Origin: Gammaproteobacteria bacterium
Lineage (GTDB): Bacteria; Pseudomonadota; Gammaproteobacteria; Steroidobacterales; Rariloculaceae
Length of the DNA stretch: 64,000 nt
NCBI GenBank assembly: GCA_036381015.1
Contig: DASVDR010000026.1
Location: forward strand, 45,237-109,236
Reading direction: 5' to 3'
Shown here: one piece after another, positions 52,219-61,498 of the stretch
Layout: each line of letters opens with the position of its first letter
How positions within the stretch are numbered: position 1 is the stretch's first letter
Notes under the pieces: generated by a model
Database searches by the model: none
Seen by the model: only the letters and a program-made list of their open reading frames with translations
Told to the model about the DNA's origin: nothing
Position numbers and translations under genes: made by a program

Positions 52219-54423
52219 ATGATCGCAAGCCACGCTGATCGCTTCGTTCGCACGGCGCTCTTGGCCGGCGCGATCGCCGCCGCATCCGCCGAGCCGGCCG
52301 CGGCGCAACCCGACGATCTCGAGGAAATCGTGGTCACCGCCCGCCGCCGGGCCGAGGCCCTCCAGGAGGTGCCGGTCACGATTACGGTCTTCGACGAGCA
52401 GGACATCGAGTCCGCCGGCATCGAGCGCCCTCAAGACTTCATCTCGCTCACGCCGAACGTCACGCTCGTCGAAACGCAGAATCAGGGGACGTCGTTCATC
52501 ACGGTCCGCGGCATCTCGCAGGCGAGAAACAGCGAGCCTTCCGTCGCCGTGCTCGTCGACGGCGTGCTGATGTCGAACCCCGCGCAGTTCACTCAAGAGC
52601 TCTTCGACGTGCAGCAGATCGAGGTGCTGAAGGGCGCGCAAGGCGCCGTGTACGGCCGGAACGCGATCGGCGGCGCGATCGTGATCACCACCCGCGAGCC
52701 CGGCGACGAGTTCGAGGGAAGGGTACGCTTGGGGTACGACTCGGGCCCGGGCACGACGGCGCAGGTCATGGGCAGCGGCCCGCTCCGCGGCTCGGACACG
52801 CTGAGCTATCACGCCGCCCTCTCGTACTTCGACACGGACGGCTACATCCCGAACACCTATCTGAACGACGAAGCCGACCCGTTCCAGGACGTCTCCGGCC
52901 GCCTTCGATTGCTCTGGGAGCCGAACGACCGGCTGCAGACGGATGCGCGCCTTTACTATTCGGAAGTCGACACGCAGGCGCTCTACTTCAACATCGACTT
53001 CAACAACGACGTCAACAACACGAGCCTCCCGGTGCGCGTCAACAATCCGGGCATGAACGAGCGCGAGCTCGGGCAGCTTGCGTTCAAGCTCGATTACGAG
53101 CTCGACGCCGGCACGTTCACGTCGATCACGTCGTTCGACACGATCGAGGAGATCCTGACCGGTGACCAGTTCGATTTTCTGCCGATCGAGGAATCACTCT
53201 TCCGCGCGCTCTTCGGCGACGACTGGGCGCAGAGCCAGTTCCTCGACGTCGAGACCGTCAGCCAGGAAGTGCGGTTCACGTCGAGCGACGATCAGCGGCT
53301 GCGCTGGATCGCCGGAGCGTATGCGATCACCACCGACCGCTTCATCTCGACCGGCAATATCGTCGACCGGGGGCTCGGTGCGTTCCCCGTGTTTCGCACG
53401 CCGCGCGGCGATTTCCCGTTCGATCCCGTGAGCTTCCCGGACAGCTTCCAGACGACGTTCCTCGCCGACGCGCAGGACAACTTCGCCTGGGCGCTGTTCG
53501 GCGAGATCGCATACGACATCACCGACCGGACAGAGCTCGCGTTCGCGCTGCGCTACGACGAGGATACGCGCGAGCAGACGACGCTGACGCCGGAGCCGTT
53601 CCTCGCGCCCCTCGGCCTCGAGACGTTCACCGGCGAGGTCCGCGAGCACACATGGGACGAGCTCCAGCCGCGTCTGACACTGACCTTCCTCCCCTCCGAC
53701 GATCTCACGATCTTCGGCAGCTACGGCCGCGGATTCCGCAGCGGCGGATTCAACCAGACCGGCGTCGGCCAAGCCGCGCTCGAAGCCGGCTTCCTCGGTG
53801 TCGGCGACCTGTTCGACGAGGAGGTCGCCGACACGCTCGAGCTCGGAGTGAAGAGCCGGCTCGCCGACGGACGCGTGAACTTGAACTTCAGCGTGTTCGA
53901 CACGGACGCCGACGGCGGCTATTTCTTCGTCTTCCTCGCGGAGAGCTCGACGCAGAACCTCGGCAGCCTCGGCGAGGTCGACTATCGCGGGTTCGAGCTC
54001 AACGTGACGGCGCAGGTTACGGATTACTTCGACGTGTTCCTCGGCTACGGCGCCACCGACAGCGAGATCAAGGCGGCGGTCGATCCGGACCACGTCGGTA
54101 ACGAGGCGCCGCTCGTCACCGAGGACACGGTGAATCTCGGCGCACAGCTCAACCGTCCCCTCGGCGACTCCGGGCTCGAGCTCTTCGTGCGCACCGACTA
54201 TCAGCGCATCGGCGACACGTACTGGGAGCCGGACAACATCACGGTGCGTAACCCGGTCAACCTCTTGGATTGGCGCATCGGAGTTCGCGGCGACAGCTGG
54301 TCGGTGACCGGCTGGCAGCGTAACTTCAACGACGTGCAGTACAACGCCGAGTTCTCGCCTGGCGGTTTCCTGTTCAAGGCGAAGCCGCGGCGGTGGGGCG
54401 TCGACTTCACGAAGGAATTCTGA
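52219..54423 (+). CDS. TonB-dependent outer-membrane receptor
   Basis: 734 aa. Signal peptide (FVRTALLAGAIAAASAEPAAAQ), TonB-box-like EEIVVTA, plug (VRGISQARNSEPSVAVLVDG; VLKGAQGAVYGRN), and a barrel ending RRWGVDFTKEF. ATG with GGGGAG eight bases upstream. Followed on the same strand by an NTF2-like gene (41-bp gap) and a TauD/TfdA dioxygenase (24-bp gap), suggesting an uptake-and-oxidation unit for an organic substrate. Confidence 0.93.
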   Translation: MIASHADRFVRTALLAGAIAAASAEPAAAQPDDLEEIVVTARRRAEALQEVPVTITVFDEQDIESAGIERPQDFISLTPNVTLVETQNQGTSFITVRGISQARNSEPSVAVLVDGVLMSNPAQFTQELFDVQQIEVLKGAQGAVYGRNAIGGAIVITTREPGDEFEGRVRLGYDSGPGTTAQVMGSGPLRGSDTLSYHAALSYFDTDGYIPNTYLNDEADPFQDVSGRLRLLWEPNDRLQTDARLYYSEVDTQALYFNIDFNNDVNNTSLPVRVNNPGMNERELGQLAFKLDYELDAGTFTSITSFDTIEEILTGDQFDFLPIEESLFRALFGDDWAQSQFLDVETVSQEVRFTSSDDQRLRWIAGAYAITTDRFISTGNIVDRGLGAFPVFRTPRGDFPFDPVSFPDSFQTTFLADAQDNFAWALFGEIAYDITDRTELAFALRYDEDTREQTTLTPEPFLAPLGLETFTGEVREHTWDELQPRLTLTFLPSDDLTIFGSYGRGFRSGGFNQTGVGQAALEAGFLGVGDLFDEEVADTLELGVKSRLADGRVNLNFSVFDTDADGGYFFVFLAESSTQNLGSLGEVDYRGFELNVTAQVTDYFDVFLGYGATDSEIKAAVDPDHVGNEAPLVTEDTVNLGAQLNRPLGDSGLELFVRTDYQRIGDTYWEPDNITVRNPVNLLDWRIGVRGDSWSVTGWQRNFNDVQYNAEFSPGGFLFKAKPRRWGVDFTKEF

Positions 54424-54464
54424 GCCGACTGCACCGCTAGGTCCCGGCCGGGTAACATGTACGC

Positions 54465-54830
54465 ATGAACGACGACGATCTCGAGCGCTGGCTCGCGAGG
54501 TACGGCGAAGCCTGGGAAACTCGCGATGCGGACGCCGCCGCTCGGCTGTTCGCCCGCGATGCCCTGTATTTCGAGACCCCGTTTGCCGATCCATTTCGGG
54601 GCCCGGAGGGCGTGCGCAGCTACTGGTCCTCGGTTACGAAGGACCAACGCGAGATCCGCTTCGAAAGCAAGGTCGTCGGCGTCCTCGGGCGCACCGGAGT
54701 GGCCCGATGGTCCGCGAAGTTCAAGCTCGCGTCGACCGGAGCGGCCGCCGAGCTGAACGGCATTTTCCTGCTCGAGTTCGACGACGCCGGGCGCTGCACG
54801 AGCCTGCGCGAATGGTGGCACGCCCGGTAA
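54465..54830 (+). CDS. NTF2/SnoaL-like fold protein
   Basis: 121 aa, cytoplasmic. Cone-shaped NTF2-like fold: helix with WLARYGEAWETRDADAAARLFARDALYFETPF, then strands ending GIFLLEFDDAGRCTSLREWWH. Such proteins are small isomerases, hydrolases or binding proteins; no catalytic set can be assigned. It lies between the receptor and dioxygenase genes and is probably co-transcribed. Confidence 0.82.
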   Translation: MNDDDLERWLARYGEAWETRDADAAARLFARDALYFETPFADPFRGPEGVRSYWSSVTKDQREIRFESKVVGVLGRTGVARWSAKFKLASTGAAAELNGIFLLEFDDAGRCTSLREWWHAR

Positions 54831-54854
54831 AGGTGGCGTCCCGCGGGACACGGT

Positions 54855-55769
54855 ATGGACGCTGACGGTGATATGGAAGTCAAGCCCTTACATGATCTTT
54901 TCGCGGCAGAGCTGATCGGAGCGGATCTGCGGCAGCCGCCGACGTCGGAGCTGAAGGCGCTCGTCGAGCAGGCGATGGCGCAGTACGCGGTCCTCGCGAT
55001 CCGCGATCAGCACATCGACGACGAGCAGCACATCGCGTTCAGCCGGGCGTTCGGCCCGCTCGAGCTGCCTCCGGAGCTCGGCGTCCCCGGCGTCGAGCGC
55101 CGGCTGCGGCGCGAGCTGTACGATGCCTCGAACCTCGACGCGCAAGGCCGCCTGCTCTCGGCCGATTCCACGCGCCGAAAGTACAACCGCGCGAACTTTC
55201 TGTTCCACACCGACAGCTCGTTCAACGATCTGCCGACGAAGTGGTCGCTGCTGCGCGCGCACGTGCTGCCTCCCGACGGCGGCAACACCGAGTTCGTCGA
55301 CACGCGCGTCGTCTACGACGATCTGCCCGCGAAGACGAAGGCGCGTATCGAAGGGCTCGAGGCCGAGCACTATCTCTGGTATTCGCGCGAGCGCGCGGGG
55401 CTCGACGAGATCACGGACGACATGCGCCGCCGCATGCCGCCGGTGCGCCACCCGTTGGTGCGGGAAATGCCTTATGGGCGCAAGGCGCTCTACATCGGCG
55501 CGCACGCCTCGCACATCGTCGGTTGGCCGGTCGACGCCGGGCGTGCGCTGCTCGACGAGCTCCTCGACTTCGCGACACAGCCGAAATACGTGTACAGCCA
55601 CGCGTGGCGAAGCGGCGATCTCGTGATCTGGGACAACCGCTGCACGCTCCACCGCGCGGGCACCTTCGAGGACCTCGCACACGTCCGCGACCTCCGCCGG
55701 ACCACGATCAACGAGCACGGCCCCGAGCGCGCGTCCACGGATCCGCTGCCGGCCCGAGCGAGCGCCTGA
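54855..55769 (+). CDS. TauD/TfdA-family Fe(II)/2-oxoglutarate dioxygenase
   Basis: 304 aa. Iron ligands H118-x-D120 (FHTDSSF) and H266 (CTLHRA); Arg at about 277-282 for 2-oxoglutarate. It is closer in pattern to TfdA (aryloxyacetate ether cleavage, with the LFHTDSSF and VWDNR-like motifs) than to taurine dioxygenase, but sequence alone does not define the substrate. Cytoplasmic. ATG at 54855; an ATG six codons later is an alternative. Third gene of the receptor unit. Confidence 0.88.
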   Translation: MDADGDMEVKPLHDLFAAELIGADLRQPPTSELKALVEQAMAQYAVLAIRDQHIDDEQHIAFSRAFGPLELPPELGVPGVERRLRRELYDASNLDAQGRLLSADSTRRKYNRANFLFHTDSSFNDLPTKWSLLRAHVLPPDGGNTEFVDTRVVYDDLPAKTKARIEGLEAEHYLWYSRERAGLDEITDDMRRRMPPVRHPLVREMPYGRKALYIGAHASHIVGWPVDAGRALLDELLDFATQPKYVYSHAWRSGDLVIWDNRCTLHRAGTFEDLAHVRDLRRTTINEHGPERASTDPLPARASA

Positions 55770-55900
55770 CGAGCGCGCCGACCGCCCGGCACAGCGCTCT
55801 CGCCGAGCCTGGCTAAGCGCTCCTCCCGGTACCGGCGTTGTGCCGAAACGCGGGCAGCGCTTAGACTGCCGGCGGGCCGTTCGCCTGGGAGGAAAGCTTC

Positions 55901-57613
55901 ATGGAAGCGGTCATTGCCGACAGGACGCGCACCGCGCCCCGTCCCGCCATCCTGCGATGCGGCGCGGTGCTGCTCGCGGGCTCGATCCTGCTCGCGGGGC
56001 CCGCACGGGCCCAGGACGACGCGACCTGCCCGCCGGGTCCGGACCTGCTCCTCGTGAACGGCCGCGTTCATACGATGGACGACGCGGGCAGCGTCGTGTC
56101 CGCGGTGCGCATCGTCGGCGATCGCTTCGCGGCCGTGGGTGAATCGGCGGGCGCCGGCCCCTGCACCGAGACGATCGACCTTCGCGGCCGCACGGCAATC
56201 CCGGGCATCATCGACAACCACAATCACATCGTGCTGCTGGGGTTGCGGCCGGGGCACGACACGCGCCTCGAGAACGCGCGCTCGATCGAAGCGGTGCTCG
56301 AGACTCTGGAGGCGAAAACGGCCGAGGTCCCCGCGGGCGAGTGGATCACGTCGATCGGCGGATTCGACATCAATCAATTCGTGCCGCCGCCGGACGCACC
56401 GCGCTTTCCGACGCTCGCGGAGCTCGACCGCGTGGCGCCCGATCACCCGGTCTACCTTCAGCAGTCGTTCGCGGGCCCCTCCGTGACGAACAGCCTCGGC
56501 AAGGCCTTTTTCGAGAGCCGCGGCATCGAGGTCGGCGACGACGGCGCGATCGCCGGCGGCGCCGCACCGAACCCGTCGAGCCGCGCCCTGCACGCCCTCC
56601 GGCAGCTGCAAACGTTCGAGGACAAGAAGCGCGGCACGCTCGACGCGCTTCGCTATGCCGCGAGCCTCGGCGTCACGACGCACCTCGATCAGGGCGGCTT
56701 TCCCGCGACGGGGACCGACGCCGACGGCGCCGCGCATTTCGATCAGTACCACGCCTACGATGCGCTGCTCGAGCTGTATCGCGAGGGCCGGCTGATCAAT
56801 CGCATCAGGCTCAATTTCCTGCACATGGAGGCCGATCCGGCGACGCCGGGGCTCAAGGCGCGCCTCGCGAACGTCTTCCCGGAGTTCGGCGGGGACATGC
56901 TCCGAATCGTCGGCATCGGCGAGTTCACGGCCGGCGCAAGCCCGATCGTCGCCACGGCGACGGAGGCGTGGGAGAACGGGACTCGACTCGTCGCGGAGGC
57001 CGGCTGGCGCAACGAGAACCACTCGCTCACGCGCACCGACTTCATGACGATCATCGACGGATGGGAGCGAGTCAACGCCGCACTGGACCCGCCCGGCATC
57101 ACCGAGCTTCGCTGGGTGCTCGCGCATGCGCCGTTCATCACTCCCGAGTACGTCGAGAAGCTCCGGGCCCTCGGCGGAGGGATCAGCGTGCTGGGCGGAT
57201 GGCGGTGGCTCAGCGGCACGGCCGAGGCGAATGGGCCGCCGTTCCGGATGCTGCTCGACTCCGGGATTCCGGTCGGCATGAGCTCGGACGGTATGCAGAT
57301 CTCGCCGCTGAATCCGTGGATCGGCCTTTACTACGTGGTCACGGGCAAGAACGCGCGGGGCGAGCCGATCAACGCGGACCAAACGCTCGAGCGCGACGAG
57401 GCGCTTCGGCTCTACACGGCGGCGAACGGATGGTTCTTGAAGGAGGAGGACGTGCTCGGGAGCATCGAGGTCGGAAAGTACGCCGATCTTGTCGTGCTGA
57501 GCGCCGACTACTTCGACGAGGAGGCTGTGCCGGACCAGGCGATCCTCGACATCCGATCGTTGCTGACGATCGTCGGCGGGCGCATCGTGCACGGGAGCGG
57601 CGCCGCATTGTAG
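55901..57613 (+). CDS. secreted amidohydrolase family 3 enzyme (YtcJ-like)
   Basis: 570 aa. Signal peptide (ILRCGAVLLAGSILLAGPARAQ), HxH metal motif H107-x-H109 (IIDNHNHI), and the family C-terminal part (LYTAANGWFLKEEDVLGSIEVGKYADLVVL). Acts in the periplasm on an amide or related bond; substrate unknown. ATG with GGGAGGAAAG upstream. Gap of 131 bp after the dioxygenase gene. Confidence 0.88.
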   Translation: MEAVIADRTRTAPRPAILRCGAVLLAGSILLAGPARAQDDATCPPGPDLLLVNGRVHTMDDAGSVVSAVRIVGDRFAAVGESAGAGPCTETIDLRGRTAIPGIIDNHNHIVLLGLRPGHDTRLENARSIEAVLETLEAKTAEVPAGEWITSIGGFDINQFVPPPDAPRFPTLAELDRVAPDHPVYLQQSFAGPSVTNSLGKAFFESRGIEVGDDGAIAGGAAPNPSSRALHALRQLQTFEDKKRGTLDALRYAASLGVTTHLDQGGFPATGTDADGAAHFDQYHAYDALLELYREGRLINRIRLNFLHMEADPATPGLKARLANVFPEFGGDMLRIVGIGEFTAGASPIVATATEAWENGTRLVAEAGWRNENHSLTRTDFMTIIDGWERVNAALDPPGITELRWVLAHAPFITPEYVEKLRALGGGISVLGGWRWLSGTAEANGPPFRMLLDSGIPVGMSSDGMQISPLNPWIGLYYVVTGKNARGEPINADQTLERDEALRLYTAANGWFLKEEDVLGSIEVGKYADLVVLSADYFDEEAVPDQAILDIRSLLTIVGGRIVHGSGAAL

Positions 57614-58092
57614 GACCTGCGACGGGCCGCCGGGACCGCCGCCGACCCTGTCCCCGAGTCCGGCTGCGGTCGTTGTCCCCGCGACGACGCGCGGGATCGC
57701 CGGCGGCGCCTGCGTTGCCGGGGCGCTTTTCCACACCACGAACCCTTTTCCGGGCGCCGGCGCGCCGGGGACAAAGTGTAGTCGGAACCCCGAACGTGCA
57801 GCGCTCCGCGCTCGAAGGCGGGTAGACCCGCGACACTAGCATTTTCAACACCACACGCCGCGTGGATCGCCCTGGTAGACTGGTCGGCCAACCTGGATCG
57901 TTCCGTTCACAGGGAGCCCCGGAGCGTTGATCATTCGCTACTCGTCGTCAGTCGCGACGTGCGCCGCGTTGCTTCGCGTCGCGTGCGCAGTGCCGGCCGC
58001 CGCCGGCGTCGATCTCGCCGAAAAATGAACGGCGGCGGCCCGGCCGCCTCGCCGACTCATCCGAACCCATGCACGAGAGGTAATCGAAAAAG
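57614..58092. other. 479-bp gap before ligM
   Basis: Very GC-rich, with no convincing gene apart from a possible 33-codon signal-peptide-like reading frame at 57927-58028. The ligM promoter and leader should be here, but I could not assign -35/-10 boxes. A GAGAGGTAAT ribosome-binding site ends it. Confidence 0.4.
57927..58028 (+). CDS. small open frame resembling a bare signal peptide (doubtful)
   Basis: 33 codons from TTG to TGA with a GGGAGCCCCGGAG ribosome-binding-like stretch upstream. The product starts MIIRYSSSVATCAALL and ends PAAAGVDLAEK, a signal-peptide pattern with almost nothing after the cleavage site. It could be a remnant of a secreted protein, a leader peptide for ligM, or chance. 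Confidence 0.2.
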   Translation: MIIRYSSSVATCAALLRVACAVPAAAGVDLAEK

Positions 58093-59472
58093 ATGCATCA
58101 TCAAAGCCTGGAGGGTCTGCTCGCAGGCAGAAACCCCGTCGAGGTTCTCCGTAACTCGCCGAGCGGCCCGAACGTCTACCCGGTCGTGCCCCCGGAGTTC
58201 ACGAATTGGCGCGACGAGCAGCGCGCATGGCAGCAGACGTGCGTCTTGTTCAACCAGTCCTATCACATGACGGACATGTACGTCTCGGGGCCGGACGCCG
58301 CGAAGCTCTTGTCCTACCTCGGCGTCAACAGCTTCAAGAACTTCACGCCGAACAAGGCGAAGCAGTTCGTCCCGTGCAATTACGACGGCTATGTGATCGG
58401 CGACGTCGTGCTGTTTCACCTCGAGGAGAACCTGTTCAACCTCGTCGGCCGCCCGTCCGTGCACAATTGGGTGCAATTCCACGCCGAGACCGGCGACTAC
58501 GACGTCAAGATCGAGCGGGACGAGCGCGCCGTCGACCAAAAGGGCGGCCAGGTCGTCCGCAAGGCGTACCGATTTCAGATTCAAGGGCCGAACGCGCCGA
58601 AGGTCGTCGAGAAGCTGATCGGCGGCCCCGCCCCGACGATCAAGTTCTTCAACATGGGCGAGATGACGATCGCGGGGTGCAAGGTCCGCGTGCTGCGTCA
58701 CGGCATGGTCGGGCAGCCCGGGTGGGAGCTGTTCGGGCCCTGGGAGGACGGCGAGAAGGTGCGCACGGCAATCGTCGAGGCCGGGGAAGAATTTGGCCTG
58801 CGGCAGGTCGGCGCGAAGGCCTATTCGAGCAACACGCTCGAATCGGGCTGGATCCCCTCACCGCTCCCCGCCGTCTACTCGGGCGAGAAGATGAAGCCGT
58901 ACCGGGAATGGTTGCCCGCCACCGCGTACGAGGCGCGAGCATCGCTCGGCGGCAGCTTCGTCTCCGACAACATCGAGGACTACTATCTGACGCCGTACGA
59001 CCTGGGGTACGGGCAGATCGTGAAGTTCGACCACGATTTCATCGGCCGGGAGGCGCTCGAGAAGATCGCGGAGAAGCCGCACCGCGAGAAGGTCACACTC
59101 GCGTGGAACGACAGCGACGTGAAAGAAGCGCTCGGCTCGCTGGTCGACAAGGAAGGCAAGCCGGCGAAGTTCATCGACTTCCCGTCGGCGGTCTACTCCA
59201 CGCTCCCGTACGACAAGGTTACGAAGAACGGCAAGACGATCGGGATCTCGACGTGGACGGGCTATACGTGGAATTACCGCTCGATCCTGTCGCTCGCGAT
59301 GGTCGCACCCGAGCACGCCGAGCCCGGCACGGAAGTCACGGTCGTCTGGGGCGAGGAAGGCGGCGGCACGAAAAAGCCGACCGTGGAGCCGCATCGGCAG
59401 ATCGAGGTACGCGCGATCGTGTCGCCCGTGCCGTACTCGGAGGTGGCGCGCACCGCGTATCGGCGCACCTGA
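58093..59472 (+). CDS. ligM: tetrahydrofolate-dependent aromatic O-demethylase (LigM/DesA type, GcvT fold)
   Basis: 459 aa. It moves the methyl group of a methoxylated aromatic acid (vanillate, 3-O-methylgallate or syringate in known relatives) to tetrahydrofolate, giving 5-methyl-THF. The chain matches Sphingobium LigM over its whole length: VYPVVPPEFTNWR, FNQSYHM, FQIQGP, FFNMGEM, YSSNTLESGWIPSPLPA, NIEDYY, KFDHDFIGR, WGEEGGG. Tyr29 and Tyr244 fall where the catalytic Tyr31 and Tyr247 of LigM lie (from memory). Partners MetF-like and Fhs are encoded at 6741 and 1201. The exact aromatic substrate is not proven. Confidence 0.88.
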   Translation: MHHQSLEGLLAGRNPVEVLRNSPSGPNVYPVVPPEFTNWRDEQRAWQQTCVLFNQSYHMTDMYVSGPDAAKLLSYLGVNSFKNFTPNKAKQFVPCNYDGYVIGDVVLFHLEENLFNLVGRPSVHNWVQFHAETGDYDVKIERDERAVDQKGGQVVRKAYRFQIQGPNAPKVVEKLIGGPAPTIKFFNMGEMTIAGCKVRVLRHGMVGQPGWELFGPWEDGEKVRTAIVEAGEEFGLRQVGAKAYSSNTLESGWIPSPLPAVYSGEKMKPYREWLPATAYEARASLGGSFVSDNIEDYYLTPYDLGYGQIVKFDHDFIGREALEKIAEKPHREKVTLAWNDSDVKEALGSLVDKEGKPAKFIDFPSAVYSTLPYDKVTKNGKTIGISTWTGYTWNYRSILSLAMVAPEHAEPGTEVTVVWGEEGGGTKKPTVEPHRQIEVRAIVSPVPYSEVARTAYRRT

Positions 59473-59488
59473 TCGGAGGTGTACGAAA

Positions 59489-59834
59489 GTGACGTCCGCG
59501 GACGTCGCTCCCGAAATCGCACTGGCCGAAGAGCACGATGCGTGCGGCCGTCACGACGAGGCCGTCAACGCGCTTGCTCGCGCGACGCGGCGCGGGGACG
59601 TCGAAGCGGCGACACGCCTCGGTAAGCGATTGATCGCCGGGGACCGCGCGCCGCTGCTGCCCCGCGACGGCATTCGATTTCTTCTGGAGGCAGCGCATGG
59701 GGGCGGCGGCGAAGCCGCCGCCCGGCTCGGCGTCCTCGCCGCGGCCGGCCTCGACGGACAGCACGACTGGCCGCGTGCGATCGGTCTCATGAGCATCGCC
59801 GCCGAGCGCGGCTATGCTCCCGCGCGCGACCAGC
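59489..59834 (+). pseudogene. truncated Sel1-like N-terminal half of a likely 2OG-Fe(II) oxygenase gene
   Basis: GTG start with GGAGGT eight bases upstream, 16 bp after ligM, so it was a real co-transcribed gene. The first about 112 codons read as TPR/Sel1-like repeats (ARLGVLAAAGLDGQHDWPRA, SIAAERGYAPARDQ), the usual N-terminus of a group of 2-oxoglutarate oxygenases. The reading then turns into low-complexity Ser/Arg sequence and stops at 60037. The catalytic half is missing and the DNA continues as a TonB receptor tail in another frame. Confidence 0.75.
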
Positions 59835-60621
59835 GACGACCTGGACTCTCGGCGTCGTCCTCAGCGGGCCCGGCGGACTGGAGAACCTCGTCGCGTCCGT
59901 CGACTTCTACGACGTCGAGATCGAAGGCGCCATCGCACCGCTCGATTCGGTGTTCGTCTATTCGAAGTGCTTCAACGCCGACGGCGCCAGCAATCCGGAC
60001 CTCGTGCTCGACGATCCCGGCGGATGGTGCAGGCTGATCGGGCGAAACGCCGTCACCGGCGAGCGTGCTCAAGTAGACGCCCCGTTCTTCAACTCGGGAG
60101 TCCTCGAAACGGCGGGCGTGGACATGACCGTCAACTGGACCTGGGACGTCGGGCCGGGCTCGTTCTACATCAATGCGGTCGGAAGCATCCTCGACGAGTT
60201 CAAGACGCAGGATAACCCCGACTCGCCGATATTCGACGCCGCCGGCACGCTCGACCAGGGCGGGCAGTTCGACTACAAGCTTTTCACGACGTTCGGCTAC
60301 AGCTTCACGAACTCGATCGTCGGCTTGTCTTGGCGACATCTGCCGTCGATCGAGGACGAGACGGCCGCCGACGATCCGGACACGCGCATCCTCGGAGTCG
60401 GCTCGTACGACATGTTCAACTTCTTTGCGCGTTACTCGTTTTCGGAGCGGTTCGAGCTGCGCGCCGGCATCGACAACTTGTTCGACGAGGACCCGCCGGT
60501 GGTCGGACGAGACCCGGGGACGGCGACGATCACCCCGGACGCGAACCGCGGCACGACGCGCGCGGACTACTACGACATACTGGGGCGGCGCGCATACGTC
60601 GGTTTGAAGATGAGCTTCTAG
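59832..60621 (+). pseudogene. TonB-dependent receptor C-terminal fragment
   Basis: About 262 codons of beta-barrel without start, signal peptide or plug: TWTLGVVLSGPGGLENL, VDFYDVEIEGAI, then KCFNADG, VDAPFFNSGVLETAGVDMTV, and the terminal RRAYVGLKMSF. The frame is open to the end and the barrel is well preserved, so loss of the 5' part is recent, or the contig is joined wrongly here. The first recognisable receptor codon is at about 59832-59845, directly after the truncated Sel1-like gene. Confidence 0.85.
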
Positions 60622-60653
60622 CTCTCGATGCGCAGGCACTTCGGCTCCGCAGC

Positions 60654-60685
60654 GAGCGGCTGATCGGCGGTGCGATCAGCCGCTC
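60654..60685. terminator. strong hairpin between convergent units
   Basis: A perfect 12-bp stem, GAGCGGCTGATC with GATCAGCCGCTC, and an 8-nt loop, 32 bp after the receptor stop and 15 bp before the permease stop. No U-run, but its place fits a shared terminator. Confidence 0.65.
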
Positions 60686-60700
60686 TCCATCGTTCGCCGC

Positions 60701-61498
60701 TCAGATGATGTCCTTCGGGCTCACCGACTCGTGCCACGGGATCATCAGGCGCTTCGCGCCGTTGACCGCGAAGAACAACAAGTAGCCGAGCCCGGCCAGC
60801 AGGATGATGACCGCGAACAGCTCGGGCGCGTTGAGCGCGTTCAGCGTGACGACGACCATGTAGCCGAGCCCTTCGCTGCCGCCCAGATACTCGCCGACGA
60901 TCGCCCCGATGACGGCGAAGACGATGCCGACCTCCATGCCGGCGAACACGTACGGCAGCGTGTTGTGGAACTCGAGGGACCAGAACGTGGCCCAGCGCCC
61001 GGCATTGAGGCTGCGCATGACGTCGCGGTGCCCGGGATCCACGGATCGCACGCCGAGCATCACGTTCAACATGATCGGAAAGAACGCGAGAATCGCCGCA
61101 ATGATCACCTTCGACGTCATGCCGAAGCCGAACCAGATGACGAAGATCGGGATCAGCGCGACTTTCGGCACGACCTGAAAGGCGACGACCATCGGGCGCA
61201 GTGCCCTTTCGAGCCACAGCACTCTGCCGAGCACGGCGCCGACGACGACGCCGGACACGAGTGCGATCGCGAAGCCGGCGACCGCCTCGAGCAGCGTGGC
61301 GTGCGCATGCACGGTCCACGTCTCGGGCCGGCTCACGACGTCGACCAGCGCGGCGACGACGTCCTCCGGAGGAGGCAGAACGAAGCGGGAGATCTCGAAC
61401 CAGACGGTAGCGAGCTTCCACAGGGCGATGACGACGATCAGCAACAGCGGTGTGCTGATCCACGGGAGCACTTTGAGCAGCTGCTCGCGCGTTGGCAT
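60701..61498 (-). CDS. ABC transporter permease (SsuC/TauC type)
   Basis: 265 aa. About six transmembrane helices and the EAA-like loop (RSLNAGRWATFWSLEFHNTLPYVFAGMEVG). This is the inner-membrane channel of a periplasmic-binding-protein importer of the sulfonate/taurine/nitrate/thiamine-precursor class. ATG at 61498 overlaps the ATPase stop (TGATG). Substrate unknown; no sulfonate enzymes nearby. Confidence 0.92.
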   Translation of the reverse strand: MPTREQLLKVLPWISTPLLLIVVIALWKLATVWFEISRFVLPPPEDVVAALVDVVSRPETWTVHAHATLLEAVAGFAIALVSGVVVGAVLGRVLWLERALRPMVVAFQVVPKVALIPIFVIWFGFGMTSKVIIAAILAFFPIMLNVMLGVRSVDPGHRDVMRSLNAGRWATFWSLEFHNTLPYVFAGMEVGIVFAVIGAIVGEYLGGSEGLGYMVVVTLNALNAPELFAVIILLAGLGYLLFFAVNGAKRLMIPWHESVSPKDII

